The notes beneath the pieces are model-generated. The model was given only the letters and a program-made list of their open reading frames with translations. It searched no databases and was not told the origin of the DNA. This document shows, in pieces, positions 1 to 5,803 of a stretch of DNA of 28,161 nucleotides (the first letter of the stretch is position 1; each line of letters begins with the position of its first letter). The DNA lies in the IMG/VR virus record IMGVR_UViG_3300021425_000136, positions 1-28,161 of that record. The stretch is one strand, 5' to 3'. The translations under genes and the position numbers were made by a program. Source of the DNA: a virus.

Positions 1-2
1 CC

Positions 3-113
3 TTTGAACACCTTATTCATATGTTTCTTTGCTGTCTTGCTGGTCTAGGTATCGGCACCCTCGCTGTATGGGGATATCAAAAAATTAAAGAAAACAAAAA
101 CCACAATCCATAA
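3..113 (+). CDS. C-terminal fragment of a small membrane protein (5' end outside window)
   Basis: An open frame enters from the left edge and ends at TAA 111-113, giving 36 visible residues. A hydrophobic Leu/Gly/Ala-rich stretch (FLCCLAGLGIGTLAVWGY) is followed by a Lys/Asn-rich tail, as expected for a single membrane-spanning micro-protein with a cytoplasmic basic end. An in-frame ATG at 21 could be the true start, in which case the gene would be complete at about 30 residues. It is followed at once by a hairpin and a strong promoter, so it is probably the last gene of the preceding transcription unit. No family is recognised. Coding status is plausible, not certain. Confidence 0.45.
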   Translation, partial: FEHLIHMFLCCLAGLGIGTLAVWGYQKIKENKNHNP

Positions 114-147
114 GTTTTGTAAAAATTGTAACACATTTTACAAAACT
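113..147 (+). terminator. AT-rich hairpin after the upstream unit
   Basis: A perfect 12-bp inverted repeat pairs AGTTTTGTAAAA (113-124) with TTTTACAAAACT (136-147) across an 11-nt loop. It sits between the stop codon at 111-113 and the promoter at 150. It is low in GC and lacks a clean T-tract, so it may be a weak terminator or an operator-like palindrome next to the promoter. Confidence 0.5.
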
Positions 148-149
148 GA

Positions 150-178
150 TTGACTATATAGAATGTAAGGTCTATAAT
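150..178 (+). promoter_or_regulatory. Near-consensus sigma70 early promoter
   Basis: TTGACT (150-155), a 17-nt spacer and TATAAT (173-178) match the bacterial housekeeping promoter in 11 of 12 bases with ideal spacing. T4-like phages use host sigma70-type promoters for early genes. The predicted start, near 185, falls at the first base of the structured leader, so this promoter most likely drives the leader and the micro-genes to 1010. Confidence 0.8.
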
Positions 179-184
179 GACCAC

Positions 185-256
185 ACGTTCATCCCATTCG
201 CCATTTGCGAATAGCGAATGAGACGCAAGTAAGTCGCGGAACGGAGCGTTCATCCT
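185..256 (+). promoter_or_regulatory. Structured 5' leader resembling a glutamine riboswitch (glnA / Downstream-peptide type)
   Basis: The leader begins CGTTCATCC (186-194) and ends GAACGGAGCG (239-248). CGTTC 186-190 can pair with GAACG 239-243 to close the element. Inside lie the hairpin CATTCGC 195-201 / GCGAATG 214-220 and the unpaired block GACGCAAGTAAGTC (222-235). From memory, this order (GUUCAUCC, a variable hairpin, GACG-AAGUA, GAACG) is that of the glnA and Downstream-peptide RNAs, which bind glutamine in cyanobacteria and sit before short ORFs. The ribosome site GGAG (243-246) lies in the closing helix region, 10 nt before ATG 257. CGTTCATCC recurs at 247-255 and offers a competing partner for GAACG, a possible switch. 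No covariance search was possible. Confidence 0.7.
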
Positions 257-451
257 ATGTTATCATTAACATTAATCTTTTTTAGTCATATCCAACCTGA
301 GCTTTTTCTTAGGTGCGAAGACTATCTTTGGTTAAAACAGGGGTTGGAAGAGAGTAGTCTTTTCACACCTGCGGAAAAGTTGGATATCACCCTTCATTGG
401 ATGGAACATACTAATCCCACCTGTTTTGATAACAAGGACGCAAACGACTGA
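257..451 (+). CDS. Small protein under riboswitch-like leader (64 aa), hypothetical
   Basis: A 64-residue protein with a hydrophobic N-terminus (MLSLTLIFF) and an acidic, Trp/Cys-containing remainder. Translation would start at ATG 257, 10 nt after GGAG (243-246) in the structured leader. It does not resemble the cyanobacterial glutamine synthetase inactivating factors IF7/IF17, whose genes are the usual targets of such leaders, so its function is unknown. If the leader senses glutamine, the protein should act on host nitrogen metabolism or be needed at a particular nitrogen status. That is inference from position only. The reverse strand is also open here (332-613), but without leader or promoter support. 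Confidence 0.6.
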   Translation: MLSLTLIFFSHIQPELFLRCEDYLWLKQGLEESSLFTPAEKLDITLHWMEHTNPTCFDNKDAND

Positions 452-493
452 AGGAACGGGAATTAACATTCTCATTTCTTTAGGAGTAAACCG

Positions 494-640
494 ATGAATC
501 TTCTTAACCTTTACAGCAACAACACTTCTTATCGTGGCATCTCTTATGATCCCCATTCTAAGAAGAAAGTTGAAACCCACACCGTTCTTGAAACCTATCG
601 TGGTGTCAAGCACGAGGAAAAAGTGGAGGTTGCAAAATGA
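494..640 (+). CDS. DUF4278-like micro-protein (48 aa)
   Basis: Starts at ATG 494 behind a good ribosome site (TAGGAG 481-486) and ends at TGA 638-640. The product is basic and carries two Tyr-Arg-Gly motifs: TSYRGISYDP at residues 11-20 and ETYRGVKHE at 33-41. Repeated YRG motifs with following aromatic and charged residues are the hallmark of DUF4278, a family of unknown function found in cyanobacteria and cyanophages. The next gene starts inside its stop region (ATGA overlap at 637-640), so it belongs to the same early operon. The family assignment rests on motif recognition and is moderately secure. The function is unknown. Confidence 0.65.
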   Translation: MNLLNLYSNNTSYRGISYDPHSKKKVETHTVLETYRGVKHEEKVEVAK

Positions 641-756
641 AGAACGTAGTTAAAGCAAATTGGCTCTCTGTCATCAAGGCAAAACAAGTCAAAGAACAGA
701 AACTACATCAAGCCCAACTCTGCATGGCAGGTCTCTGTCAGGTAGGTAAAAAGTGA
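637..756 (+). CDS. Small basic hypothetical protein (39 aa)
   Basis: ATG 637 overlaps the stop of the upstream YRG gene (ATGA) and the frame closes at TGA 754-756. The 39-residue product is Lys/Gln-rich and probably helical in its middle (IKAKQVKEQKLHQAQL), with two Cys near the C-terminus. No family is recognised. The tight overlaps on both sides are the main evidence that it is translated. Confidence 0.45.
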   Translation: MKNVVKANWLSVIKAKQVKEQKLHQAQLCMAGLCQVGKK

Positions 757-839
757 TTGCTTTGATCGCTGGTATTGTCGGTGGATCAACAGCATTCATG
801 CTCATAATTTATGCTGAAGTACTATTATTGAGCAGGTAA
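753..839 (+). CDS. Very small single-span membrane peptide (28 aa, GTG start)
   Basis: GTG 753 overlaps the upstream stop (GTGA), and the frame ends at TAA 837-839, one base before the next ATG. The 28 residues are almost wholly hydrophobic (VIALIAGIVGGSTAFMLIIY, then AEVLLLSR), a textbook single transmembrane helix with a positively charged end. Such micro-membrane proteins are common in early cyanophage gene clusters. The function is unknown, and the short length keeps confidence modest. Confidence 0.4.
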   Translation: MIALIAGIVGGSTAFMLIIYAEVLLLSR

Positions 840-1010
840 ATGGAAAACTATGTCTATCATCATGATGACATGGATAAAGATAATAGGCCGCCTGCTTGCT
901 ATCAATTAACATATAGAGGTTGCAAGTATTGGTCTTGTTATCGTATACATCTAAGAGAATGGTTCGAAAAGATGATGTCTTTTCAACCAATACTTAACAG
1001 GAGGGGTTGA
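840..1010 (+). CDS. Small protein with a YRG motif (56 aa)
   Basis: ATG 840 follows the upstream stop directly and the frame closes at TGA 1008-1010, inside the terminator loop. The product has an acidic, His-rich start (YVYHHDDMDKD), then YQLTYRGCKYWSCYR at residues 21-35, then a basic end. The LTYRGCKYW segment resembles one copy of the DUF4278 YRG repeat, so this may be a single-repeat relative of the 48-aa protein two genes upstream. Two Cys and one Trp beside the motif are notable. It is the last gene of the early operon. Confidence 0.5.
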   Translation: MENYVYHHDDMDKDNRPPACYQLTYRGCKYWSCYRIHLREWFEKMMSFQPILNRRG

Positions 1011-1025
1011 TCCCCTCCTTTTTTT
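999..1025 (+). terminator. Strong rho-independent terminator
   Basis: AGGAGGGG (999-1006) pairs perfectly with CCCCTCCT (1012-1019) across a 5-nt loop and runs into seven T (1019-1025). It closes the early micro-gene operon. The loop contains the stop codon of the preceding gene. Confidence 0.9.
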
Positions 1026-1035
1026 GTGTTAAAAT
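1007..1035 (+). promoter_or_regulatory. Candidate sigma70 promoter embedded in the terminator
   Basis: TTGATC (1007-1012) lies in the terminator loop, and TAAAAT (1030-1035) follows after exactly 17 nt. This gives 4/6 and 5/6 matches to the -35 and -10 boxes. It would restart transcription for the 51-aa gene and thyX right after the upstream unit stops. The -35 match is weak, so this is tentative. Confidence 0.4.
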
Positions 1036-1056
1036 AGACAGAGAATAGACATAAGT

Positions 1057-1212
1057 ATGGACAAAGAAAAACTCAAACTTATTGTAAAAAATCTCAAATC
1101 TCTTGTAGAAGTTTTAGAATCTGAAGTGTACTCTGATACTCGGAGATATTTGGATCCATCTCTACATGATTATGATGAAATTTTTGAAGACGACGACGGC
1201 TACCCTGACTGA
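1057..1212 (+). CDS. Small acidic hypothetical protein (51 aa)
   Basis: ATG 1057 opens a 51-residue frame ending at TGA 1210-1212, eight bases before thyX. The N-terminal half (KEKLKLIVKNLKSLVEVLES) is an amphipathic, Leu-heptad-like helix. The C-terminal half is acidic (YDEIFEDDDGYPD). No family is recognised. Its place between a terminator/promoter and thyX suggests it is the first gene of the thyX transcript. Confidence 0.55.
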   Translation: MDKEKLKLIVKNLKSLVEVLESEVYSDTRRYLDPSLHDYDEIFEDDDGYPD

Positions 1213-1219
1213 GAATTAA

Positions 1220-1852
1220 ATGACTGTTAAACTTGTAAGCGTTACTCCTGATGCAGAACAGACAATGGCGTATGTTGCCCGTGTCTCTAATCCCAATAAT
1301 CAGGAAAATCCCAACTACGCAAAGCTGTTGGGTTATTGTATTAAACATAATCACTGGTCTGTGTTTGAACAGAGTTTTATGACTCTGGAGATTGAGACTA
1401 CTCGTGGTCTGGCGGCTCAGATCTTGCGTCACCGTTCTTTCACTTATCAAGAGTTTTCGCAACGTTATGCTGATTCTTCCTTACTCGCAGAGACGATCCC
1501 AGTCCCCGAACTTCGCCGTCAGGATACCAAGAATCGTCAGAATTCTATTGACGACCTAGATCCTGAGTTTGTAGCATTGTCACAAAGACAGATTGATACC
1601 TATTTTAAACAGGGTATGAGTCTGTATCAGCACCTGCTTGACAATGGTGTGGCAAAAGAGTGTGCTCGTTTTGTGCTTCCTCTGGCGACTCCTACTCGTC
1701 TTTATATGAGTGGTTCTTGCCGTTCTTGGATCCACTACATCCAACTGCGTTCTGCTAACGGAACTCAGAAAGAACATATGGAAATCGCAGAACAGTGTAA
1801 GAAAATCTTTGCGGAACAGTTCCCTACAGTTGCTGAAGCTTTGGAATGGTGA
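1220..1852 (+). CDS. thyX: Flavin-dependent thymidylate synthase ThyX
   Basis: A 210-residue protein with the ThyX signature RHRx7S at residues 70-80 (RHRSFTYQEFS, then QRY). This is the site that binds FAD and dUMP in the family. ThyX makes dTMP from dUMP using methylene-tetrahydrofolate and reduced flavin and needs no separate dihydrofolate reductase. Length is normal for the family and the frame looks intact from MTVKLVSVTP. Marine cyanophages commonly carry thyX where T4 has the unrelated ThyA type (td). It supplies dTMP for phage DNA synthesis and sits upstream of phoH and the replication genes. Spacing to the 51-aa gene is 7 nt, so they are probably co-transcribed. Confidence 0.95.
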   Translation: MTVKLVSVTPDAEQTMAYVARVSNPNNQENPNYAKLLGYCIKHNHWSVFEQSFMTLEIETTRGLAAQILRHRSFTYQEFSQRYADSSLLAETIPVPELRRQDTKNRQNSIDDLDPEFVALSQRQIDTYFKQGMSLYQHLLDNGVAKECARFVLPLATPTRLYMSGSCRSWIHYIQLRSANGTQKEHMEIAEQCKKIFAEQFPTVAEALEW

Positions 1853-1882
1853 TATATACAATGTCCCATACAAAAGTGTAAT

Positions 1883-2062
1883 ATGTATTACCAAAGTGAT
1901 TCACTTTCTAAAGACAACGCTCCTACTGTTTGTACTATTGTTGACGTAAAAGGAGATAAGTTTATCGTAGAATATGTGGAAAATGGAAAATTTTTAAGAA
2001 AAGAAATTAATCCAGATCAACTTAAAAAACTAGACTATTCTGAGCAAGATATTAGTCAATAA
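1883..2062 (+). CDS. Small hypothetical protein (59 aa)
   Basis: ATG 1883 opens a 59-residue frame that stops at TAA 2060-2062. The sequence alternates polar and hydrophobic residues (CTIVDVKGDKFIVEYVENGKF), suggesting a small beta-rich fold, with a Lys/Leu tail. It lies 30 nt after thyX. No family is recognised. Its stop codon overlaps a late-promoter-like octamer. Confidence 0.5.
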   Translation: MYYQSDSLSKDNAPTVCTIVDVKGDKFIVEYVENGKFLRKEINPDQLKKLDYSEQDISQ

Positions 2063-2065
2063 ATA
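2058..2065 (+). promoter_or_regulatory. Candidate T4-type late promoter octamer
   Basis: AATAAATA differs from the T4 late -10 octamer TATAAATA only at the first base. It lies 23 nt before the next ATG (2089), a sensible distance for a short leader. AT-rich DNA gives many such matches, so confidence is low. Confidence 0.25.
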
Positions 2066-2088
2066 ATTTATATTGAATTCATAACAAA

Positions 2089-2337
2089 ATGGCGACTTAC
2101 CCCGTAGTGAATACAAAAACTGGAGAACAGAAAGAAGTGGAAATGAGTGTCCACGACTGGGACCAGTGGAAAGAAGACAACCCCGATTGGACTCGTGATT
2201 GGTCTGATCCGTCAACTTGCCCATCTCCAGGTGAAGTTGGTGAGTGGAAAGATAAACTCATCAATCGTAATCCGGGATGGAATGATGTACTTGCGAAAGC
2301 AGGTAAAGCTCCAGGTTCTACTGTAAAGAAACTCTAA
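2089..2337 (+). CDS. Conserved small hypothetical upstream of phoH (82 aa)
   Basis: An 82-residue protein beginning MATYPVVNTKTGEQKEVEMS, then a Trp/Asp-rich core (HDWDQWKEDNPDWTRDWS) and a basic C-terminus. The opening pattern (short beta strand, N-T-x-T-G-E, then strand) resembles the start of phage FmdB-like regulatory proteins, but the Cys pairs of that zinc ribbon are missing (only one Cys, in STCPSPGEV), so that assignment is not made. It ends exactly one base before phoH, so the two are co-translated. The function is unknown. Confidence 0.7.
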   Translation: MATYPVVNTKTGEQKEVEMSVHDWDQWKEDNPDWTRDWSDPSTCPSPGEVGEWKDKLINRNPGWNDVLAKAGKAPGSTVKKL

Positions 2338-3093
2338 ATGGCAAGACAAAGAAAAACTTCTGGCAACATTGGAATTGGAATGAGCGCAAAACAAATGCGT
2401 CGCAAAAAACCAATCAATACTGAACTTATGGTGGATATTTCTCCACTGACCGATAATCAAACTAAGTTTTTTGACGAATACAAAAAAGGAAAAAACTTGT
2501 TTGCTTATGGTTGTGCTGGTACGGGTAAAACTTTCATTGCTTTATACCACGCTCTCAAAGATGTTCTTGATGAAAAAACTCCTTATGAGAAAGTCTATAT
2601 TGTTCGCTCTCTAGTATCTACCAGAGAAATTGGTTTCCTCCCCGGAGATCATGAAGATAAGGCTGCACTTTACCAGATTCCATATAAGAACATGGTTAAG
2701 TACATGTTTGAACTTTCTTCAGACTCTGATTTTGAAATGTTATATGGTAACCTCAAGGCACAAGAAACAATTTCATTCTGGTCAACTAGTTTTATTCGTG
2801 GCACTACTCTCGATAACGCAATTGTATTGGTCGATGAGATGCAAAACTTGAACTTCCACGAACTTGATAGTATAATTACACGTATTGGTGAAAATAGTAA
2901 GATTATGTTCTGTGGTGATGCCACTCAAACAGACTTGCAAAAAACCCATGAAAAAAATGGGATTCTTGATTTTATGAAAATTATTCGTGCAATGGAATAT
3001 GATTTTTCCACTGTTGAATTTGGAGTTGATGATATCGTTCGTTCTGGACTTGTCAAAAACTACATTGTTACTAAGTTGGCTATGGGTATGTAA
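2338..3093 (+). CDS. phoH: PhoH-like P-loop ATPase
   Basis: A 251-residue PhoH-family NTPase with Walker A GCAGTGKT (residues 58-65), Walker B AIVLVDEMQN (161-170, with DE at 167-168) and a GDATQTDL sensor-like segment (193-200). PhoH proteins are near-universal in T4-like cyanophages. Their biochemical role is unsettled (RNA/DNA helicase-like or phosphate-stress-linked). The gene begins directly after the stop of the 82-aa ORF. The C-terminus, LVKNYIVTKLAMGM, is notable because its last part, DNA included, recurs at the end of the next gene, which suggests an insertion at the original phoH 3' end. No phosphate (pho) box is visible upstream. Confidence 0.93.
   Translation: MARQRKTSGNIGIGMSAKQMRRKKPINTELMVDISPLTDNQTKFFDEYKKGKNLFAYGCAGTGKTFIALYHALKDVLDEKTPYEKVYIVRSLVSTREIGFLPGDHEDKAALYQIPYKNMVKYMFELSSDSDFEMLYGNLKAQETISFWSTSFIRGTTLDNAIVLVDEMQNLNFHELDSIITRIGENSKIMFCGDATQTDLQKTHEKNGILDFMKIIRAMEYDFSTVEFGVDDIVRSGLVKNYIVTKLAMGM
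3049..3074 (+). repeat. Direct repeat, copy 1 (phoH 3' end)
   Basis: This 26-nt stretch encodes LVKNYIVTK in phoH and matches 4239-4264 in 24 of 26 positions; the differences are at 3063 and 3072. After it, both copies end in GGTATGTAA (3085-3093 here), with nine extra bases between the two parts in this copy. Confidence 0.85.
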
Positions 3094-3098
3094 CAAAC

Positions 3099-4274
3099 AT
3101 GAATGTTTTAATACTAACCCCCGATGCAGTGGGTAGCACTTTACTACAACGAGTGTTAACTATCTACATGCAGTTACATGAGTTTGATCGTCCAGTAATT
3201 AATTTACACGAACTAACTAACGGGCTTGAAAAATATTACAGTGTTGATTTCAACCAAGAAATTCTCAGTAAAAGACAAGTTAAAGAGTGGGGTTATTATC
3301 AAAGTCTTGAAGAAGTAGTGCAATTGTTAGACAGTGTAAGTCACTACAAAACTTCTAGACTAGCACAATATCACATATTAAATCGTCAAGATCCTATACA
3401 TCAACAGGTACCATTTTATCGATACCTAGACAACAATTTTTTTATTATTGCGTGTCGTCGGCACAATATTTTTGAACATGCTCTTAGCATGAGTTTGAAT
3501 AAGATTACAAAAAAATTAAATGTCTTTGACCATGAAGAAAAAATAGATACATTTGCTGACATATATTTGAATCGTGTCACAATTGATCTTCGTGTGTTCC
3601 TATATCAACTGCACCGATATAGTGAATATATTAAATGGAGCAACGATCACTTTAATATTGGCAGTTTTTTTTACTATGATCAACATTTAGAAAATATTGA
3701 ACAATATATTTTAAATTTGCCAGTGTTCAACAGTCAACGAAACAAAATTACCTGGGAAAAACAATTTGGTATTAATTTTCACAACTGGAATAGAATGCAT
3801 CATATTCCTAGTAACATTGGAACTTTGTTATCATCCCCAGACGCAATTAAAACTCTGTTAACTTATAAGAAGACATCGGATGATGGTCAGTTGATGACAC
3901 TGAATAAATCAGCTAAACAATTGATTGTCAGTAAGTCTGATCCTGCAACCATACAATTTTTAAATCATCATCAACAAGGATTTAAAAATGTTAATAGTGC
4001 TATTGAAAAAATGTGTAAACTAGATGTAATGATGTCGCCACCACCTATTAAGAAACAGACACTTGCTGAAAAAATGCACATAATTAATAATTTCAGTGAG
4101 TGTTTGAAATTATACAACAAGTGGATTGATAAACATCCAGATCTAGGTCAACCGTTGTCCGATGATGATCTACAATCTCAAGCCTATAAAGAACATACGT
4201 CTTGGAATTCTTTTAATACTCAGGCTGTTGACAAATTTCTTGTCAAAAACTATATTGTTACCAAAGGTATGTAA
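3099..4274 (+). CDS. Sulfotransferase-like protein, probable insertion after phoH
   Basis: A 391-residue protein. The N-terminus NVLILTPDAVGSTLLQRVL (residues 2-20) has the strand-loop-helix and GSTLL pattern of the 5'-phosphosulfate binding loop of PAPS sulfotransferases. CRRHNIFEHALS (119-130) resembles the family's R-x(n)-S 3'-phosphate motif. The rest is His/Asn/Gln-rich with no second domain recognised. If active, it would transfer a sulfuryl group from PAPS to an unknown acceptor. The last twelve residues, FLVKNYIVTKGM, copy the end of PhoH, and the stop overlaps the next ATG (TAATG), as expected if phoH once abutted the exonuclease and this gene was inserted between them. Enzymatic identity is inferred from motifs only. 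Confidence 0.6.
   Translation: MNVLILTPDAVGSTLLQRVLTIYMQLHEFDRPVINLHELTNGLEKYYSVDFNQEILSKRQVKEWGYYQSLEEVVQLLDSVSHYKTSRLAQYHILNRQDPIHQQVPFYRYLDNNFFIIACRRHNIFEHALSMSLNKITKKLNVFDHEEKIDTFADIYLNRVTIDLRVFLYQLHRYSEYIKWSNDHFNIGSFFYYDQHLENIEQYILNLPVFNSQRNKITWEKQFGINFHNWNRMHHIPSNIGTLLSSPDAIKTLLTYKKTSDDGQLMTLNKSAKQLIVSKSDPATIQFLNHHQQGFKNVNSAIEKMCKLDVMMSPPPIKKQTLAEKMHIINNFSECLKLYNKWIDKHPDLGQPLSDDDLQSQAYKEHTSWNSFNTQAVDKFLVKNYIVTKGM
4239..4264 (+). repeat. Direct repeat, copy 2 (3' end of sulfotransferase-like gene)
   Basis: The second copy of the phoH tail sequence, in the same reading frame, 1190 nt downstream of the first. It is followed by GGTATGTAA (4266-4274), which overlaps the exonuclease start. 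It probably marks the original phoH-exonuclease junction. Confidence 0.85.
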
Positions 4275-4945
4275 TGTTTATTCATTTAGATTATTTGAAA
4301 GAAGAAGTTGATTTAGAAGCACAAAGTATCGAAGGGACTCGTTTTTACAAAGTTCCTTCTGGCAAGTTATATCCTTCTATTACTTCTATCACAAGTTTTT
4401 ACGGTAGAAAAAAGTTTATTGAATGGAGAAAAAAAGTAGGAGACGAAGAAGCTAATCGCATTACTCGGATCGCTACTGATAGGGGAACCAAATTCCATGA
4501 TCTTGTTGAGAAGTATATGCTTAATGAGAACGTAGATGATTATGATCCACTACCAACAACTAAATTCCTTTTTCTTAAAGCTAAACCATATTTGGACCGT
4601 ATAAATAATATACATGCTTTAGAAAAGTCACTTTATAGTGATTACTTAGGGCTTGCGGGTCGCGTAGATTGCATCGCGGAATACGAAGGAGAACTCGCAA
4701 TCATTGACTTCAAGACTTCAAAGAAAATCAAACCAGAAGAGTGGATTGAAAACTACTTCGTTCAGGAAGTAGCCTACGCTTGCATGTATTATGAAATGAC
4801 TGGAATATCAGTCAAAAAATTGATTACCATTATGGTAGCTGAAAATGGAGAATGTTTTGTTTATGAAAAACGCAACAAAGATCACTATATTAAACTTCTT
4901 ACCAAGTACATCAGAGAGTTTGTCTCTCACCACACACAAGACTAA
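4274..4945 (+). CDS. PD-(D/E)XK exonuclease (RecB/MGME1-like)
   Basis: A 223-residue nuclease with the motifs of the RecB-like PD-(D/E)XK superfamily in order: GTKFHDLVE (71-79, conserved His), GLAGRVDCIAE (126-136, acidic metal ligand D132), LAIIDFKTSKK (141-151, catalytic D145-x-K147) and VQEVAYACMYYE (163-174, the QxxxY motif). This layout is close to mitochondrial genome maintenance exonuclease 1 and to exonucleases annotated in cyanomyoviruses. It probably degrades ssDNA or DNA ends in recombination or host DNA breakdown. Start ATG 4274 overlaps the upstream stop, and gp33, gp59 and gp32 follow, placing it in the replication/recombination block. Confidence 0.88.
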   Translation: MFIHLDYLKEEVDLEAQSIEGTRFYKVPSGKLYPSITSITSFYGRKKFIEWRKKVGDEEANRITRIATDRGTKFHDLVEKYMLNENVDDYDPLPTTKFLFLKAKPYLDRINNIHALEKSLYSDYLGLAGRVDCIAEYEGELAIIDFKTSKKIKPEEWIENYFVQEVAYACMYYEMTGISVKKLITIMVAENGECFVYEKRNKDHYIKLLTKYIREFVSHHTQD

Positions 4946-4949
4946 ACCT

Positions 4950-5213
4950 ATGCCAAAACATACGGAAGATGTAAACTCACTCATAAAAGAAAAGTTTCTC
5001 TGCCAATCTAAGTTTGCACAGGATATTGAAAATCTTGTTATAAGTTCGAAAATCAATTACATAGAAGCAATAGTAACCTATTGTGAAGAAAATGAAATTG
5101 AAATTGATTCTGTTTCAAAACTGATTTCGAAACCACTGAAAGAGAAATTAAAACACGAAGCAACTCAACTAAACTTTTTGAAAAAAACAAGTCGTGCTAA
5201 ACTAGTATTCTAA
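4950..5213 (+). CDS. 33: Late promoter transcription accessory protein gp33
   Basis: An 87-residue protein starting MPKHTEDVNSLIKEKF. The pattern DVNSLIKEKFLCQ, then YIEAIVTYCEENEIEI, then LISKPLKEKLKHEATQLN fits the cyanophage gp33 family. gp33 is the T4 co-activator that links RNA polymerase to the sliding clamp and, with gp55, turns on late genes. ATG 4950 is preferred over the in-frame upstream ATG 4845, which would lie deep inside the exonuclease gene. The order gp33 - gp59 - (small genes) - gp32 matches the T4 33-59-32 cluster, which supports the assignment strongly. The stop overlaps the gp59 start (TAATG). Confidence 0.82.
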   Translation: MPKHTEDVNSLIKEKFLCQSKFAQDIENLVISSKINYIEAIVTYCEENEIEIDSVSKLISKPLKEKLKHEATQLNFLKKTSRAKLVF

Positions 5214-5803
5214 TGACGCCAATAGAGGTATACAAAACGTACCTGGCATTCAAGAATCATTTCACTAAACCAAACTACGACTACTTTCAATATTGCGGGA
5301 AGTCTAGAGCTTCAAAAGAATCGTTCAACAAAAGGAAAGATCGTTACTTCTTTGAACGAATGTCTCGTCAGAAATCTGATGATGAGATCAAACAGTACTT
5401 CCTTGCAAATTTTGTAGAATGTGATGATCCCTCTAAACTGTGGATCGGTGAAATTATTGAGTCAGGTGAACAGAATTATTCTAACTGGTTAAAGAGATCC
5501 CAAAGTCTTTACTATATGTTCAAGACTGAGGCTGAGGTCTTTGTGCATAAAGAAACCTTTGAGGATCTATTTACCGTCAAGGGTTCGTCACATCCAGAAA
5601 TTCTTAAAAAATATTTACAAAAAGGTATATCCATAGAAACCCTTGTTATAATGGATATGATCCTAAAGTTTTCTAAAAATTTTGACAAACAATTACTAGA
5701 TCCAGTGTGGGAATCCGTCAGTTTACGCATCAAGAAATACAAATCTTTCCTAAATATTGACAAGGAAAAGTATACAAAGACACTGAAGGAGATAGTATTG
5801 TGA
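5213..5803 (+). CDS. 59: Loader of gp41 DNA helicase, gp59
   Basis: A 196-residue, Lys- and aromatic-rich protein close to the length of T4 gp59 (217 aa). Recognisable family blocks are EVYKTYLAFKNHF (5-17), KRKDRYFFERMSR (41-53; T4 has a similar KRRDKYFFQKLS), LWIGEI (76-81), KETFEDLF and the LVIMDMILKF helix. gp59 binds forked DNA coated with gp32 and loads the replicative helicase during recombination-dependent replication. It is flanked by gp33 and, two genes later, gp32, as in T4. Start ATG 5213 overlaps the gp33 stop, and its own stop overlaps the GTG start of the next gene. Confidence 0.9.
   Translation: MTPIEVYKTYLAFKNHFTKPNYDYFQYCGKSRASKESFNKRKDRYFFERMSRQKSDDEIKQYFLANFVECDDPSKLWIGEIIESGEQNYSNWLKRSQSLYYMFKTEAEVFVHKETFEDLFTVKGSSHPEILKKYLQKGISIETLVIMDMILKFSKNFDKQLLDPVWESVSLRIKKYKSFLNIDKEKYTKTLKEIVL

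Noticed and set aside
503-516. CTTAACCTTTACAG as a phosphate (pho) box
   Set aside because: Only one half-site, and it lies inside the coding region of the DUF4278-like gene.
332-613. Minus-strand frame of 93 codons opposite the 64-aa and DUF4278-like genes
   Set aside because: It runs against the strong promoter and leader and covers two genes with clear ribosome sites. No supporting signals.
2089-2337. FmdB-type zinc-ribbon regulator
   Set aside because: The opening residues are similar, but the Cys pairs of the zinc ribbon are absent.
3099-4274. Homing endonuclease as the reason for the duplicated phoH tail
   Set aside because: No GIY-YIG, HNH or LAGLIDADG motif is visible, and the N-terminus looks like a sulfotransferase loop instead.
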